Positions 29,352 through 38,341 of a stretch of DNA of 64,000 nucleotides are shown in pieces. The translations under genes and the position numbers were made by a program. The DNA lies in assembly GCF_049275935.1 (NCBI RefSeq), contig NZ_CP184830.1:2976001-3040000 (forward strand), in the 5' to 3' direction. Under the pieces are notes generated by a model. It worked only from the letters and a program-made list of their open reading frames with translations, was not told the origin of the DNA and did not search any database. The stretch's first letter is position 1, and each line of letters starts with the position of its first letter. This DNA is from Endozoicomonas_A sp049275935. Lineage in GTDB: Bacteria; Pseudomonadota; Gammaproteobacteria; Pseudomonadales; Endozoicomonadaceae.

Positions 29352-29840
29352 TTAGTCGCCGGGCAGCCAGTCGTCATCTGTGATCTGTTCAAAGGTCCAT
29401 GGGCATTGGCCGGGAAAGCTTTTTTTGCTCAGCTTCTGGCTTTCACTGCGAGCGTAATTGTTCATCTGCTTAACCGCTTGCCGACAAGCATCGGAATATG
29501 CACCCGCCAATAACTCCACGATCATGGGCTGTAAATGAGGGTGTTTTGAAATTTGCTTTTCAATCGCTGCTCTGGAATTGTAGATACTTGGCATCCACGT
29601 CTGGACAACCTTATCCTCTACCCACAAATCTTTCAGAATCCGTTTCTGATAATCGTATTTGAGAAGATGTAAAACCAATACCGATAAATGAGACTCAAGA
29701 GTATCTCTGGTACTGCCCATTTCGTACTCCATCGCCTCCAACAGATTGTCAATGTCGAGTTTGTGAAATTGTCGCTGAGCCAGCAGCTCCCGTTGCTGGC
29801 TTAGCCAGGCGGTGTAGTCGGTTTTGTATAAATCAGTCAT
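29352..29840 (-). CDS. DUF29 family protein
   Basis: 162 residues from ATG 29840 (MTDLYKTDYTAWLSQQREL). DUF29 signature: a start of L-Y-x-T-D-(Y/F)-x-x-W, then LDIDNLLEAMEYEMGSTRDTLESHLSVLVLHLLKY, and a C-terminal CPWTFEQITDDDWLPG. Function unknown; all-helical, probably cytoplasmic. It overlaps the upstream paralog (29833-30300) by 8 bases, so translation is likely coupled. The longer upstream reading frame in this phase is a shadow of that paralog. Confidence 0.85.
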   Translation of the reverse strand: MTDLYKTDYTAWLSQQRELLAQRQFHKLDIDNLLEAMEYEMGSTRDTLESHLSVLVLHLLKYDYQKRILKDLWVEDKVVQTWMPSIYNSRAAIEKQISKHPHLQPMIVELLAGAYSDACRQAVKQMNNYARSESQKLSKKSFPGQCPWTFEQITDDDWLPGD

Positions 29841-30300
29841 CATCAGCCTCCGGCAGCCAGCCATCTTCCATGATTTCGTCATAGGTCCATGGGCACTCAG
29901 ACGGGAAAGCGTCGGGTCTGCACTGCATCTCGTTGGCAGCAAGCTTTCGGGCGTACTGATAGGCTTTTGGCAAAATCTCGTCCAGTTTACTATTGAGAGC
30001 GGGATTTTCTTCAAGCTCATGCTCAATGGCAATACGTTGTTTACTGATACTGGTTGACCAGCTTCGGAACCATTGATCCATCTCATGCAAATCATTTTTT
30101 TTACGCTGCATCTGCCATTTAAGCGAGTGCATGAGTAATTGAGACAAACGGCTCTGTACTGAACGATAACGGGCTCTACCCATGTCCTCAACTTCCTCGA
30201 CCAGGTTGTCCATATCAAGTTCATCGAAACGGCCTTGCCTGATAAGCTCGGCTTGTCGATAAGACCATGTGTAGAAATCAGTGTCATACAAGTTTTCCAT
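29833..30300 (-). CDS. DUF29 family protein (upstream paralog)
   Basis: 155 residues, same architecture as its neighbour: MENLYDTDFYTWSYRQAEL, LDMDNLVEEVEDMGRARYRSV, then SECPWTYDEIMEDGWLPE. A strong ribosome-binding site (GGAGG) lies 6 bases upstream of the ATG. The two diverged DUF29 genes form a small operon inserted in the middle of the phosphonate locus, unrelated to it by function as far as can be judged. DUF29 genes are often found in multicopy families in cyanobacteria and proteobacteria. Confidence 0.85.
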   Translation of the reverse strand: MENLYDTDFYTWSYRQAELIRQGRFDELDMDNLVEEVEDMGRARYRSVQSRLSQLLMHSLKWQMQRKKNDLHEMDQWFRSWSTSISKQRIAIEHELEENPALNSKLDEILPKAYQYARKLAANEMQCRPDAFPSECPWTYDEIMEDGWLPEADDD

Positions 30301-30510
30301 AAATCACCTCCATTGCCCTACCACTGTAGGCAAATAACATAGGGGAATCAAAATGAATTGCTAAAGCACAGATGCTTTTGCCGGGGCTTTGCCCGTGGTT
30401 TTGGGCTGGTCAATTTGGTCATTGATGCCAGGGAGAACCGTCAATATCGCAAAGAAATGATGGGTTTGCTGAAAGATTTATCGAATGAGCGTAAAACCCC
30501 GTACTTTAAT

Positions 30511-30579
30511 AGGGTGTCGCAAAACTCTGGTTCCCACGGACCAGCACGGGAACGAGTTTTTGGAGTTGTGCGACACCCT
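30511..30579. repeat. Short inverted repeat with gggtgtcgcaaaact ends
   Basis: Arms agggtgtcgcaaaactc and the near-complement ...gttgtgcgacaccct enclose about 40 bases with cccacggaccagcacggg. The same end motif forms the tips of the larger element at 12445-12796. The flanking gap 30301-30598 has no other recognised gene; a small frame there resembles nothing known to me. Confidence 0.6.
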
Positions 30580-30598
30580 CTTTACGACAGGGAGGATG

Positions 30599-31732
30599 TC
30601 AAAGGATGTTTTCAATATTCTTTTCTGCAATGCCGGGAGCCAGGGTCATGCCCTTGCCACCGATGGCCGTGAGAAAATGAATTTTGTCGTCTATATGATC
30701 CTGGTAGTAGTGATCGGTTTTACTCTGGCAATAATAACCTGCCCAATATTCCGCGATATCCCAGCAAGGAAGCTCAACAATGTTTCTGGCTTCTGTCAGC
30801 ATCCGTTCATTGATGGATTGATTCATTGTGAAGGAGAGTTTCTCTGCCTCGCGGGCATCGGCGTACTCGTGTGAGTCGCCAATGATGATGGACCCGTCAA
30901 GCTCCTGTTTGAACAGAATATGTATCCCGTACTTATCCAGCTCTGAGTCTTTTTCTCCGGCACTCCAGGAAGGCAAGTTGCGAAAGCTCTCATAGCGTCT
31001 GATAGTCCTGCCCGAAAGCAAATTGCCATTGAGACTGACGCTCTTCAGTGGTTTGGTACGCATCATTTGGAGCTTGACCAGCTCAATATCACTGTTGAGA
31101 AAGCGTGATGGAAACAGGGTTTTGAAATCATGCCCGTTACAGACTATCGCTTTTGAAGCCCGGTATTGCTCACCAGCTGAATCCATACTGATGACTTCAT
31201 CCTGCCCGGTTTCCATGCTGATGATTTGGGTGTTGGGTCGGTATTCAACGGTGTATTCCTGCTGAATAAACTCAATGATGCGGTAAATCAGTTGCAGGGG
31301 GTTAACACTGAATTCCTCCGGGAAGTACAAGGCACCTTTTGCATAACTTTTCTTGACGGCAGGATTGGCACGTATAACCTCGTCAATACTTAGCAGTGAT
31401 GAAGGGTAGCCCGTTTGCTGATTTCGTTGGTGTAGCTCTTGCAACATGGCCAACTCCTGGTCATCGGAGGCTATATACCAGCTGCCATTTCTTCGGGCTG
31501 AAATATCAAACTGATCTTGCAGGGTCTGATAAATGCTCAGAGAGTCCAGGGCGGTCGGCAGCAGGTCTGCTGTCATGCCGGATGGAACAACCATGCCAAA
31601 GTTTCTGACGGTGGCCTGTACCGGTTGACTGTCTTTTTCAACCAGCAGTACCTTATACCCCCGCTTCGCAGCAGCGAAGGCGTGAAAAGTGCCAAGAATA
31701 CCTGCACCGACAACCATTAAATCGTATTTCAA
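30599..31732 (-). CDS. FAD-dependent oxidoreductase of AEP catabolism clusters
   Basis: 377 residues. N-terminal dinucleotide-binding motif (YDLMVVGAGILGTFHAFAAAKRGYKVLLVEKD) and a DAO-like fold; RNFGMVVPSGMTADL and a C-terminal TAIGGKGMTLAPG complete the FAD site. It matches the FAD-dependent oxidoreductases repeatedly found beside phosphonatase-like hydrolases and phnW (TIGR03364-like), proposed to oxidise AEP or an N-substituted AEP to phosphonoacetaldehyde. It is 16 bases downstream of the hydrolase gene, in one operon with it. Exact substrate not provable here. Confidence 0.85.
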   Translation of the reverse strand: MKYDLMVVGAGILGTFHAFAAAKRGYKVLLVEKDSQPVQATVRNFGMVVPSGMTADLLPTALDSLSIYQTLQDQFDISARRNGSWYIASDDQELAMLQELHQRNQQTGYPSSLLSIDEVIRANPAVKKSYAKGALYFPEEFSVNPLQLIYRIIEFIQQEYTVEYRPNTQIISMETGQDEVISMDSAGEQYRASKAIVCNGHDFKTLFPSRFLNSDIELVKLQMMRTKPLKSVSLNGNLLSGRTIRRYESFRNLPSWSAGEKDSELDKYGIHILFKQELDGSIIIGDSHEYADAREAEKLSFTMNQSINERMLTEARNIVELPCWDIAEYWAGYYCQSKTDHYYQDHIDDKIHFLTAIGGKGMTLAPGIAEKNIENIL

Positions 31733-31748
31733 AGGTGTCTCCCTGTGT

Positions 31749-32417
31749 TCAAATGTGCTTAAGGATATCGGCCAGGCTGTCGAGCACCAGCGTTGGAGCG
31801 GCTGTTGCCAGTTGCTCCCGGGTCTGGGCGCCTGTAGTCACGCCAACCGTGATACCGCAGTGGGCGTTTTTTCCTTCCTCGATGTCAATGGCTGAATCTC
31901 CGGCTTTAAGTACCTGTGAACTGTCGTGAATACCGGTTTTCTCCATGGCCAGCTCAATCATGTCCGGTGCTGGTCTGCCGTTTGTTACATCATCCGCAGT
32001 GATCAGGGTGTCGAATTCGACCCCGGGCAGCCAGTTCATCTTTTTCAGCAGGCCTGTTGCTACCTGGTGGCTATAGCCGGTGTTGAGTGCGACTTTGATG
32101 CCTTTTGCCCGCAGCTCTTTCAAAAGTTCGGGGACGCCGTCAAAAGAGGTGACTGCCAGTTCTTCATAGGCCCGTGTCAGTTGTTTTTTAAAGGACTGGA
32201 AGATTTGTTCCGAGTCCGAGTGGTCAAAGCCTTTGGACGACAGGGTATCTTTTATGGCCTGATGCTTCTCTTTGCCTGCGCCATGCTCAAGGACTTCGTC
32301 CAGAGTGAAATCGTAGCCTGCGTCGACAAGACTCTTCTGAACGGTTTTGTAAACGACGTTGTCTTCATTGACCGTAGTACCAGCCATATCAAAAACCGCG
32401 AGTTGAATTTTGTTCAT
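31749..32417 (-). CDS. Phosphonatase-like HAD hydrolase
   Basis: 222 residues. HAD superfamily: nucleophile motif FDMAGTTVNED (D-x-A-G-T-T as in phosphonoacetaldehyde hydrolase), motif II region KVALNTGYS, and motif III/IV KAGDSAIDIEEGKNA. It is shorter than classical PhnX (about 265-270) and belongs with the PhnX-like group (TIGR03351-like). I did not locate the PhnX Schiff-base lysine with confidence, so C-P bond cleavage of phosphonoacetaldehyde is likely from context rather than proven. It lies in one operon with the FAD oxidoreductase. Confidence 0.85.
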   Translation of the reverse strand: MNKIQLAVFDMAGTTVNEDNVVYKTVQKSLVDAGYDFTLDEVLEHGAGKEKHQAIKDTLSSKGFDHSDSEQIFQSFKKQLTRAYEELAVTSFDGVPELLKELRAKGIKVALNTGYSHQVATGLLKKMNWLPGVEFDTLITADDVTNGRPAPDMIELAMEKTGIHDSSQVLKAGDSAIDIEEGKNAHCGITVGVTTGAQTREQLATAAPTLVLDSLADILKHI

Positions 32418-32516
32418 TGTGACCTCTTCTCATTTTTCAGATTCGGAAATTAAAGGGTTTGGACGTTCAGTAAGAAAATGGCTCATACCATTGGCACCAG
32501 CAGGTATTAATGACTC

Positions 32517-33242
32517 TCAAGTCATGGGGCTCACAGTGGTGTCAGCGGCTATAACCACCGCATCCTGCCGCCAATACTCAAAGTCACAGTCAATCAAGAC
32601 ATTCGATTGATCGTAGTTTGTTCGCTCAACCAACAAACCGGAACTGCCCGTGGTGACCTTGAGGTGCAAAGAAGCCTCGGCATTCAGGCCTACCGGGTAC
32701 AACCTGAAACTGACCCGGGCATACTGGCGGTTATAATGCTCCTGATAGATATCGGAGAGTGATCGAGACAGATCATGCTTGAGCAGATCCGGGAAGTAGG
32801 CAGGGTTCATGTAATTTTCAACGTAGAGGACATTTCGCCCATCCACTGAACGAAGGCGTTGCAGCCGATACACAGGGGTCAGAGCTGGGATCTGAAGTAG
32901 CTTTTGAACCCTGGGCGGTGCTGGTACCCGTTCAGCATGGATCATCCGGGTACCGGGTACTCTGCCCTGGCGGGTAACGATGGTATGAAAGTTAGCATTC
33001 ACCGTAGGGTCATAGGTCACTCTTTGCGGAGAAACAAACCAGCCTCTGCGATCTTCGCGATAGACCAGTCCGTCGGCTTCCAGTGATGACAATGACTCTC
33101 TGAGAGTAATGCGGGTGGTACCGAATTTTTCACTCAGCAATCGCTCCGAGGGTAGCTTGCTTCCCGGTTTTAATGCCCCGCTTTCTATCTGCTCGTTCAG
33201 GGCCGTGCGAATGATTTGATACTGATTTTTTCCCTGTCCCAT
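32517..33242 (-). CDS. phnR: GntR-family phosphonate regulator PhnR
   Basis: 241 residues. N-terminal winged helix of the GntR/HutC type (IRTALNEQIESGALKPGSKLPSERLLSEKFGTTRITLRESLSSLE) and a C-terminal UTRA ligand-binding domain (PAPPRVQKLLQIPALTPVYRLQRLRSVDGR...). It matches the PhnR regulators that control AEP use. It is divergent from phnW; two palindromes TGGTATAGACCA and TGGTATATACCA in the shared intergenic region are its likely operators. Confidence 0.88.
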   Translation of the reverse strand: MGQGKNQYQIIRTALNEQIESGALKPGSKLPSERLLSEKFGTTRITLRESLSSLEADGLVYREDRRGWFVSPQRVTYDPTVNANFHTIVTRQGRVPGTRMIHAERVPAPPRVQKLLQIPALTPVYRLQRLRSVDGRNVLYVENYMNPAYFPDLLKHDLSRSLSDIYQEHYNRQYARVSFRLYPVGLNAEASLHLKVTTGSSGLLVERTNYDQSNVLIDCDFEYWRQDAVVIAADTTVSPMT

Positions 33243-33277
33243 AAATACTATTCTCTAAGGGTCAATGGATTTTCAAC

Positions 33278-33289
33278 TGGTATAGACCA
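33278..33289. promoter_or_regulatory. Candidate PhnR operator 1
   Basis: 12-base palindrome TGGTATAGACCA, 36 bases upstream of phnR. Its near twin is at 33472. GntR/HutC regulators bind such dyads; assignment is by position and symmetry. Confidence 0.55.
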
Positions 33290-33471
33290 TACTAAACGAC
33301 TTTTATGACAATTAAATGATCGCTTTTATGACAATTAACTATTTGCTTGACTGACGTTGGGGGAGCTCTTTTAGCTGTTGTTTCCAGACTGGTATGAATG
33401 TGAAATTTTTATGAAGAGTGGTCGCTGGGTATTTACAGAAAAAAGTGTCTCCATCATGATTTTGTACCAAT

Positions 33472-33483
33472 TGGTATATACCA
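33472..33483. promoter_or_regulatory. Candidate PhnR operator 2
   Basis: Perfect 12-base palindrome TGGTATATACCA, 43 bases upstream of phnW, placed to overlap a promoter for that gene. The intervening stretch also holds a direct repeat of cttttatgacaattaa at about 33299-33345. Confidence 0.55.
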
Positions 33484-33525
33484 GACGATTGAAATTTCTG
33501 TTTCTACAGGTGTCTCATTAAAGTC

Positions 33526-34668
33526 ATGTCTACAAAAGAAGTGCCCACTGTGAAAGAAAAGAGCCTGGAAAATCCTTATCTTCTGTTGACTCCGGGACCC
33601 CTCTCAACCTCTGCCAGTGTCCGCGAAGCGATGCTGCGTGACTGGTGTACCTGGGACGATGATTACAACCTTGGCGTGGTTGAAGAGATCCGCAGTCAGC
33701 TGATTAAACTGGCCTCGGATACTGATGACTACACCGCCGTTCTCATGCAGGGTAGTGGTACTGCTTCGGTAGAAGCAACCGTCGGGTCGGTTATCTCTGA
33801 TGAAGGGAAATTACTGGTCATTAACAATGGGGCTTACGGTGCCCGTATTGCCCGGATTGCCGAGTATCTGAATATTCCCCACAGTGTTCTGAATTGTGGT
33901 GAGATTAATCCGCCGATGCCGAGGGAAATTGATCAGATACTCTCTGAAGATAAAGCCATCACTCATGTCGCCATTGTTCATTGTGAAACCACAACAGGCA
34001 TGCTGAACCCTGTTGAAGCAGTCGCACAGGTGGTGAAGAAACACGACTGTATTCTGATTGTTGATGCCATGAGCAGCTTCGGCGGTGTGCCGATTGACCT
34101 TGCCGGGCTGGGTATTGATTTTCTGATCAGCTCTGCCAACAAGTGTATTCAGGGCGTACCCGGTTTTGGCTTTGTTATAGCTCGTCGTACTCTTTTGTCC
34201 CAATGCAAAGGCCTGGCCCGCTCTCTGTCTCTGGACCTCTATGATCAGTGGCAATGCATGGAAAAGAATCACGGTAAGTGGCGTTTTACTTCCCCCACCC
34301 ACACCGTAAGGGCTTTCCATCAAGCCCTGGCAGAGTTGATTGAAGAGGGGGGCATTGCTGCCCGTCACAAGCGCTACGCCAGCAATCAGCGTTTGCTCGT
34401 CCAGGGTATGAGTGAGCTGGGCTTCCGGTGCCTGTTAGACACTGAACTGCACTCTCCGTTTATAACTTCATTTTACTCCCCCGAGCACCCCGATTATGAA
34501 TTCCTCCGCTTTTATGAGCAGCTGAAAGGGAAAGGTTTCGTCATTTATCCCGGTAAAGTCTCTGATGCTGACTGTTTCAGAATTGGCAATATCGGGGAAG
34601 TGTATCCGGAAGACATCAGCCGATTGATTAAAGCCGTTTCCGAAAGCATGTACTGGCAGGAACAGTAA
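33526..34668 (+). CDS. phnW: 2-aminoethylphosphonate--pyruvate transaminase
   Basis: 380 residues, usual length. A PLP-dependent class V aminotransferase that converts AEP plus pyruvate into phosphonoacetaldehyde plus alanine. Visible features: N-terminal LLTPGPLSTSASVREAMLRDWCTWD, MQGSGTASVEA (cofactor phosphate loop), VDAMSSFGGVPID (Asp contacting the pyridine N), and SSANKCIQGVPGFGFV with the Schiff-base lysine. It is transcribed away from phnR and the rest of the pathway; the hydrolase and transporter are on the opposite strand. Confidence 0.95.
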   Translation: MSTKEVPTVKEKSLENPYLLLTPGPLSTSASVREAMLRDWCTWDDDYNLGVVEEIRSQLIKLASDTDDYTAVLMQGSGTASVEATVGSVISDEGKLLVINNGAYGARIARIAEYLNIPHSVLNCGEINPPMPREIDQILSEDKAITHVAIVHCETTTGMLNPVEAVAQVVKKHDCILIVDAMSSFGGVPIDLAGLGIDFLISSANKCIQGVPGFGFVIARRTLLSQCKGLARSLSLDLYDQWQCMEKNHGKWRFTSPTHTVRAFHQALAELIEEGGIAARHKRYASNQRLLVQGMSELGFRCLLDTELHSPFITSFYSPEHPDYEFLRFYEQLKGKGFVIYPGKVSDADCFRIGNIGEVYPEDISRLIKAVSESMYWQEQ

Positions 34669-34783
34669 TACTGTCAGGGTGTGAACCTGAAAGTAAGCGC
34701 TGACTGATAGATGATCTGCCTGAGCCGCTGAGCTGATAGCCAGAGATTGAAAAAACAGCTTCATAACAAAGAGAGGTTATCGG

Positions 34784-36295
34784 TTAACCTGGTTCACGAT
34801 CCAGCTTTCTGTAATGCACCGCTTCAGCAAGATGCTTCTGTTGAATGTCTTTGTCCTCATCAATATCCGCCAGAGTTCGGGCCACTCTCAGTATTCGGTG
34901 TACGGCTCTGGCTGAGTAACCCAGTTTGTCACACAGCCGGGTCATAAAATCCTGTTCTTGCTTATTCAGTGAACAGTATTCATCCATCTCGCTGGCAGAC
35001 AATCGGGCGTTGGGTTTCCCCTGCCTGTGCTGCTGGATAGACCTTGCCTGAATCACCTGTTGACGTATTTTTTCAGTTGACAGGTTTTCATCTTCGGGCG
35101 GGTTTTCAAAAAGTCGCTCCGTTTTCTGACTGGAAACCTCTATCTGTAAATCAATGCGATCCAGTAAAGGACCTGACAGTTTTCGTTTATAACGTCTGAC
35201 CTGCTCGGCAGAACACTGGCAGGCTTTCTGTGGGTCTCCAAGATATCCGCAGGGGCAGGGGTTCATGGCGGCAATCAACTGAAAGCCGGCAGGGAAGCTG
35301 GCCTGACCTTTGGCTCGGGAAATAACCACTTCCCGGGTTTCCAGGGGCTCTCTCAGTACTTCCAGGGCTACCTTTTGAAACTCCGGCAGTTCATCCAGGA
35401 ACAGGACACCATTATGCGCAAAGGAAATCTCTCCTGGTCGGGGCTGGCTGCCTCCACCCACCAGGGCGACGGCTGAAGCGGTATGATGGGGGTTGCGAAA
35501 GGGTCGCTGTTTCCATGAAGGGGGCTGGCTGTAGGAAGACAAAGTATGTATGGCGGCCACTTCCAGAGCTTCATGGTCATTCATCTCGGGAAGAATTCCG
35601 GGCAGGCGACTGGCCAGCATGGTTTTGCCGGTTCCCGGGGGACCGTAGAAAATCAGATGGTGAGCACCAGCGGCTGCCGTCATCAGGCCTCGTTTAGCCT
35701 GTTGTTGCCCCTTGACATCCAGCAGGTCGGGATAATCGACAGGGGATTCATTCCTGTTGCAGGTGGCTTCTGTAAGATGTTGATTACCGGTGAGATGAGC
35801 GCAGACTCCCAGCAGGTTTTCTGCTCCCAACACTCTGGCATCAGGGCAAAGGGCTGCCGCCTGTGCATTCATTTGGGGAAGCAGCAGTGTGTGAGCCGAT
35901 TGGCTGCAGGCTATGGATGCTGGCAGTGAGCCGGTGATCGGTCTCAGCGCGCCTGACAGGGCCAGTTCACCAAGAAACTCGTAACCTGCCAGAGACTCAG
36001 GTTTGAGCTGGCCCGATGCCGCCAGAATACCCAGAGCGATAGGCAGGTCAAAGCGACCGCCTTCTTTGGGAAGGTCAGCGGGTGCCAGATTAACGGTAAT
36101 ACGGGAAACCGGAAACTCGAAGCCACTGTTGAGGATGGCACTTCTTACCCTGTCTTTACTTTCACGAACAGCAGCTTCCGGAAGACCGACCATATTCAGG
36201 GCTGGCAGACCTGCCGACAAATGCACTTCAACCGATACCGCAGGCGCATCCAGCCCGGTTTTGGCGCGGGTTTGAACAACAGCTAGCCGCGACAT
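34784..36295 (-). CDS. comM: Mg-chelatase-like AAA+ protein ComM (YifB)
   Basis: 503 residues from ATG 36295 (MSRLAVVQTRAKTG), which has an AAGGGAG site just upstream; a further in-frame ATG at 36361 is unlikely. Features: N-terminal Lon-like domain (VEVHLSAGLPALNMVGLPEAAVRESKDRV), Walker A YGPPGTGKTMLA, LFLDELPEF (Walker B) and a C-terminal Mg-chelatase domain (ARAVHRILRVARTLADI) with Cys-rich MNPCPCGYLGDP...CQC. In transformable bacteria ComM is a branch-migration helicase that extends heteroduplex during natural transformation. It belongs to the conserved neighbourhood comM-ubiK-glnK-amtB. Confidence 0.94.
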   Translation of the reverse strand: MSRLAVVQTRAKTGLDAPAVSVEVHLSAGLPALNMVGLPEAAVRESKDRVRSAILNSGFEFPVSRITVNLAPADLPKEGGRFDLPIALGILAASGQLKPESLAGYEFLGELALSGALRPITGSLPASIACSQSAHTLLLPQMNAQAAALCPDARVLGAENLLGVCAHLTGNQHLTEATCNRNESPVDYPDLLDVKGQQQAKRGLMTAAAGAHHLIFYGPPGTGKTMLASRLPGILPEMNDHEALEVAAIHTLSSYSQPPSWKQRPFRNPHHTASAVALVGGGSQPRPGEISFAHNGVLFLDELPEFQKVALEVLREPLETREVVISRAKGQASFPAGFQLIAAMNPCPCGYLGDPQKACQCSAEQVRRYKRKLSGPLLDRIDLQIEVSSQKTERLFENPPEDENLSTEKIRQQVIQARSIQQHRQGKPNARLSASEMDEYCSLNKQEQDFMTRLCDKLGYSARAVHRILRVARTLADIDEDKDIQQKHLAEAVHYRKLDREPG

Positions 36296-36440
36296 AAACA
36301 CTCCCTTCTTTTTGTGCTTGTTTTTGTTGTTTTGGCACACCGGAATGGAATGCCTTTGCAAAGCTGAAGGGTTGAGAATAGCAGTGATTCAGAGATTTGC
36401 TGGCAGAATTGCCCGGCCAGCAGGCTGGCCGGTGCAGAGG

Positions 36441-37160
36441 TCAGTTAATGATTTTCCAGGAACCGTCTTCCTGCAGGCAAGCCTGACCCCAGGCATCCTC
36501 AGTTTGACCACCTACTGTAATGGACTGTTGAAATTCACGGCAAACCAGACCGCTGGAGGCACTTTTGCCTTCTTTGGTAGTAACAACATAGCCGGAGGCA
36601 TCGCCTTCATCCCAGATGATTTTTTCACCGACAGGCGCTGTAGTGGCTTTGATCTGTGCTTCTTCGTGAGCACGCTGCGCCGCTTCATTGATGTTGTCGA
36701 GAATTTTCAGCGTGATGGCCGTAAACGCCAGCCATTTGTAGGCATCGTTGTCATCGTGGTAATGGCCATAGCCGTAGTATGAGTTACCATAGTTTCTTAC
36801 CACGACAATATTGTTTCTGATCACCCTTTTTCTAGGGGCTACAACGACCAGGTTGTTCTTAATGACCTTTGGGCCATCCCAGCCATTATGACGGTGGTCT
36901 TGACGATCATCTCTTCTGTCTTCTCTGTTATCCTGGCGGTCGTCTCGACGCTCTTCACGATTATCCTGACGGTCGTCATGACGTTCTTCGCGATTGTCCT
37001 TACGGTCGTCTCGACGCTCTTCACGATTATCCTGACGGTCGTCACGGCGCTCTTCACGGATTTCATCCCGATCATTATTGCCCGGGCTTGCATGGATCAT
37101 TGTTGAGACCGGTGAAAAAGTGGTGAGTAAAACTAAAAACGTAAACAGTCGTTTTATCAT
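36441..37160 (-). CDS. Secreted protein with Arg/Asp tandem repeats and surface-antigen-like tail
   Basis: 239 residues. Signal peptide (LFTFLVLLTTFSPVSTMIHA-SP), then about six 11-residue charged repeats (EERRDDRQDNR and variants; 33-bp tandem DNA repeats at about 36890-37070), a Tyr/Gly/His-rich stretch (YGNSYYGYGHYHDD) and a C-terminal domain with paired cysteines (LVCREFQQSITVGGQ...QACLQEDGSWKI). The tail resembles the C-terminal part of 17-kDa surface-antigen-like proteins. Function unknown; the repeats would form a charged helix. Confidence 0.7.
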   Translation of the reverse strand: MIKRLFTFLVLLTTFSPVSTMIHASPGNNDRDEIREERRDDRQDNREERRDDRKDNREERHDDRQDNREERRDDRQDNREDRRDDRQDHRHNGWDGPKVIKNNLVVVAPRKRVIRNNIVVVRNYGNSYYGYGHYHDDNDAYKWLAFTAITLKILDNINEAAQRAHEEAQIKATTAPVGEKIIWDEGDASGYVVTTKEGKSASSGLVCREFQQSITVGGQTEDAWGQACLQEDGSWKIIN

Positions 37161-37247
37161 ATGGGTTCTCTCCAGAGAGGTCTGAAGCTCAATGGCTCCA
37201 GACCCGGAAGCTTAGTCGTTCAGCTGCCACTTCTCGGTTGTCTGTTA

Positions 37248-37649
37248 TCAGGCAGACTTACCCATCAGCAGAACACTGGCCTGAACGCGTCCGGTTCCTT
37301 CGGTGTCGTAATAGAATCTTACTTTTTCAATGGCCCTTGCTTTGCCGGGCAGGTCAATGACGCGGGAGCTACCGCCTTTTCTGACTTTGCTGCGGATGGC
37401 TACTTCACGGCTCTGACCGTTCTCGTAGTGAACAATCACTTTGTCGAAATCCACGTCTGCACCTTTGACCTTGAACTGCAGACGCTTGAAAGCACCGTCT
37501 CTCAGACCAACACGGATGGTGTCTACTTCTGCACGACGACTGACTTTCTTTTCGCCCAGAAGCTCCCAGCCAGCCGCAGATGCAGTCTGTGCAAAGCCAG
37601 ACATCACCATGGTCATCAGCAGAGTAAACATTGAAAGTGCGCGTTTCAT
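37248..37649 (-). CDS. Secreted DUF2541-like protein
   Basis: 133 residues from ATG 37649 (MKRALSMFTLLMTMVMSG), chosen because it begins a signal peptide ending ASA-AG. The mature part WELLGEKKVSRRAEVDTIRVGL...GAFKRLQFKVKGADVDF resembles the small periplasmic DUF2541 (YaaI-like) family: short all-beta proteins of unknown role. A further 15 in-frame codons upstream look non-coding. It is transcribed with the Arg/Asp repeat gene 87 bases downstream. Confidence 0.7.
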   Translation of the reverse strand: MKRALSMFTLLMTMVMSGFAQTASAAGWELLGEKKVSRRAEVDTIRVGLRDGAFKRLQFKVKGADVDFDKVIVHYENGQSREVAIRSKVRKGGSSRVIDLPGKARAIEKVRFYYDTEGTGRVQASVLLMGKSA

Positions 37650-37939
37650 AGTGATTGTTCTCCTGAAATTTTCACTATTTGTCCTTGAGGCCATCCTGTC
37701 TTTGTAGGGATATGGCCATTGCTACCAAATGGAGTTGAGGCAGTCATCTTAATTTGTAGAGCAATGCTATAGCGAAGAAAGTAGTATCTCTATAGGGATA
37801 ACTACCGAGGGGGATAATTTTGATTTCGAGTTAACTTATTGATTTAAATTATTTTTTTATACAATGAAAAGTGTCAGTGAAGAGTAAAATCTGGCAGTGC
37901 GTGGGGCAGCCGTTCTCAGGGCAAGAACGGCCAATGACA

Positions 37940-38203
37940 TCAGCAGCAACCGTCGGACGATCCAGCTTTTTCCAATTCGGCCACTTTCTTTTCGAGGGCT
38001 TCCAGTCTTTCACGGGTATGCTTCAGAACCGCGACCTGGGCATCAAACTCGTCACGGGTGACCAGTTCAAATTTGGCCAGAGCACTGCTCACCATTGCCT
38101 TGATGTTGTGCTCAATATCTTCCCGGGTCTGGCTTTTCTGCCCACCCAGAACCTGTCCTGCTTTGCCGGCAATACTACCGATAAGGGAGGCTTTATCGAT
38201 CAT
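37940..38203 (-). CDS. ubiK: Ubiquinone biosynthesis accessory factor UbiK
   Basis: 87 residues. BMFP-type coiled-coil protein: MIDKASLIGSIAGKAGQVL, LVTRDEFDAQVAVLKHTRERLEALEKKVAELE (trimeric coiled coil) and a short Cys tail. It is known to assist aerobic ubiquinone synthesis with UbiJ. It lies between comM and glnK, as in many gammaproteobacteria. The C-terminal SSDGCC is unusual for the family. Confidence 0.9.
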   Translation of the reverse strand: MIDKASLIGSIAGKAGQVLGGQKSQTREDIEHNIKAMVSSALAKFELVTRDEFDAQVAVLKHTRERLEALEKKVAELEKAGSSDGCC

Positions 38204-38341
38204 CGATTATTCCTGCAATTGCTGTGATTTAAAACCGGCAGTGATGATACCACAAGCAGCTATTTCGCCGTGTCTGCTTTTATGTGCTAAATTGTTGGTT
38301 AATTCATGAACATTTACTTGGTGAACTCATGGATTTGGCTT

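Noticed and set aside
36888..37106. Plus-strand frames of repeated hydrophobic residues opposite 36441-37160
   Set aside because: Antisense of the Arg/Asp 33-bp tandem repeats.
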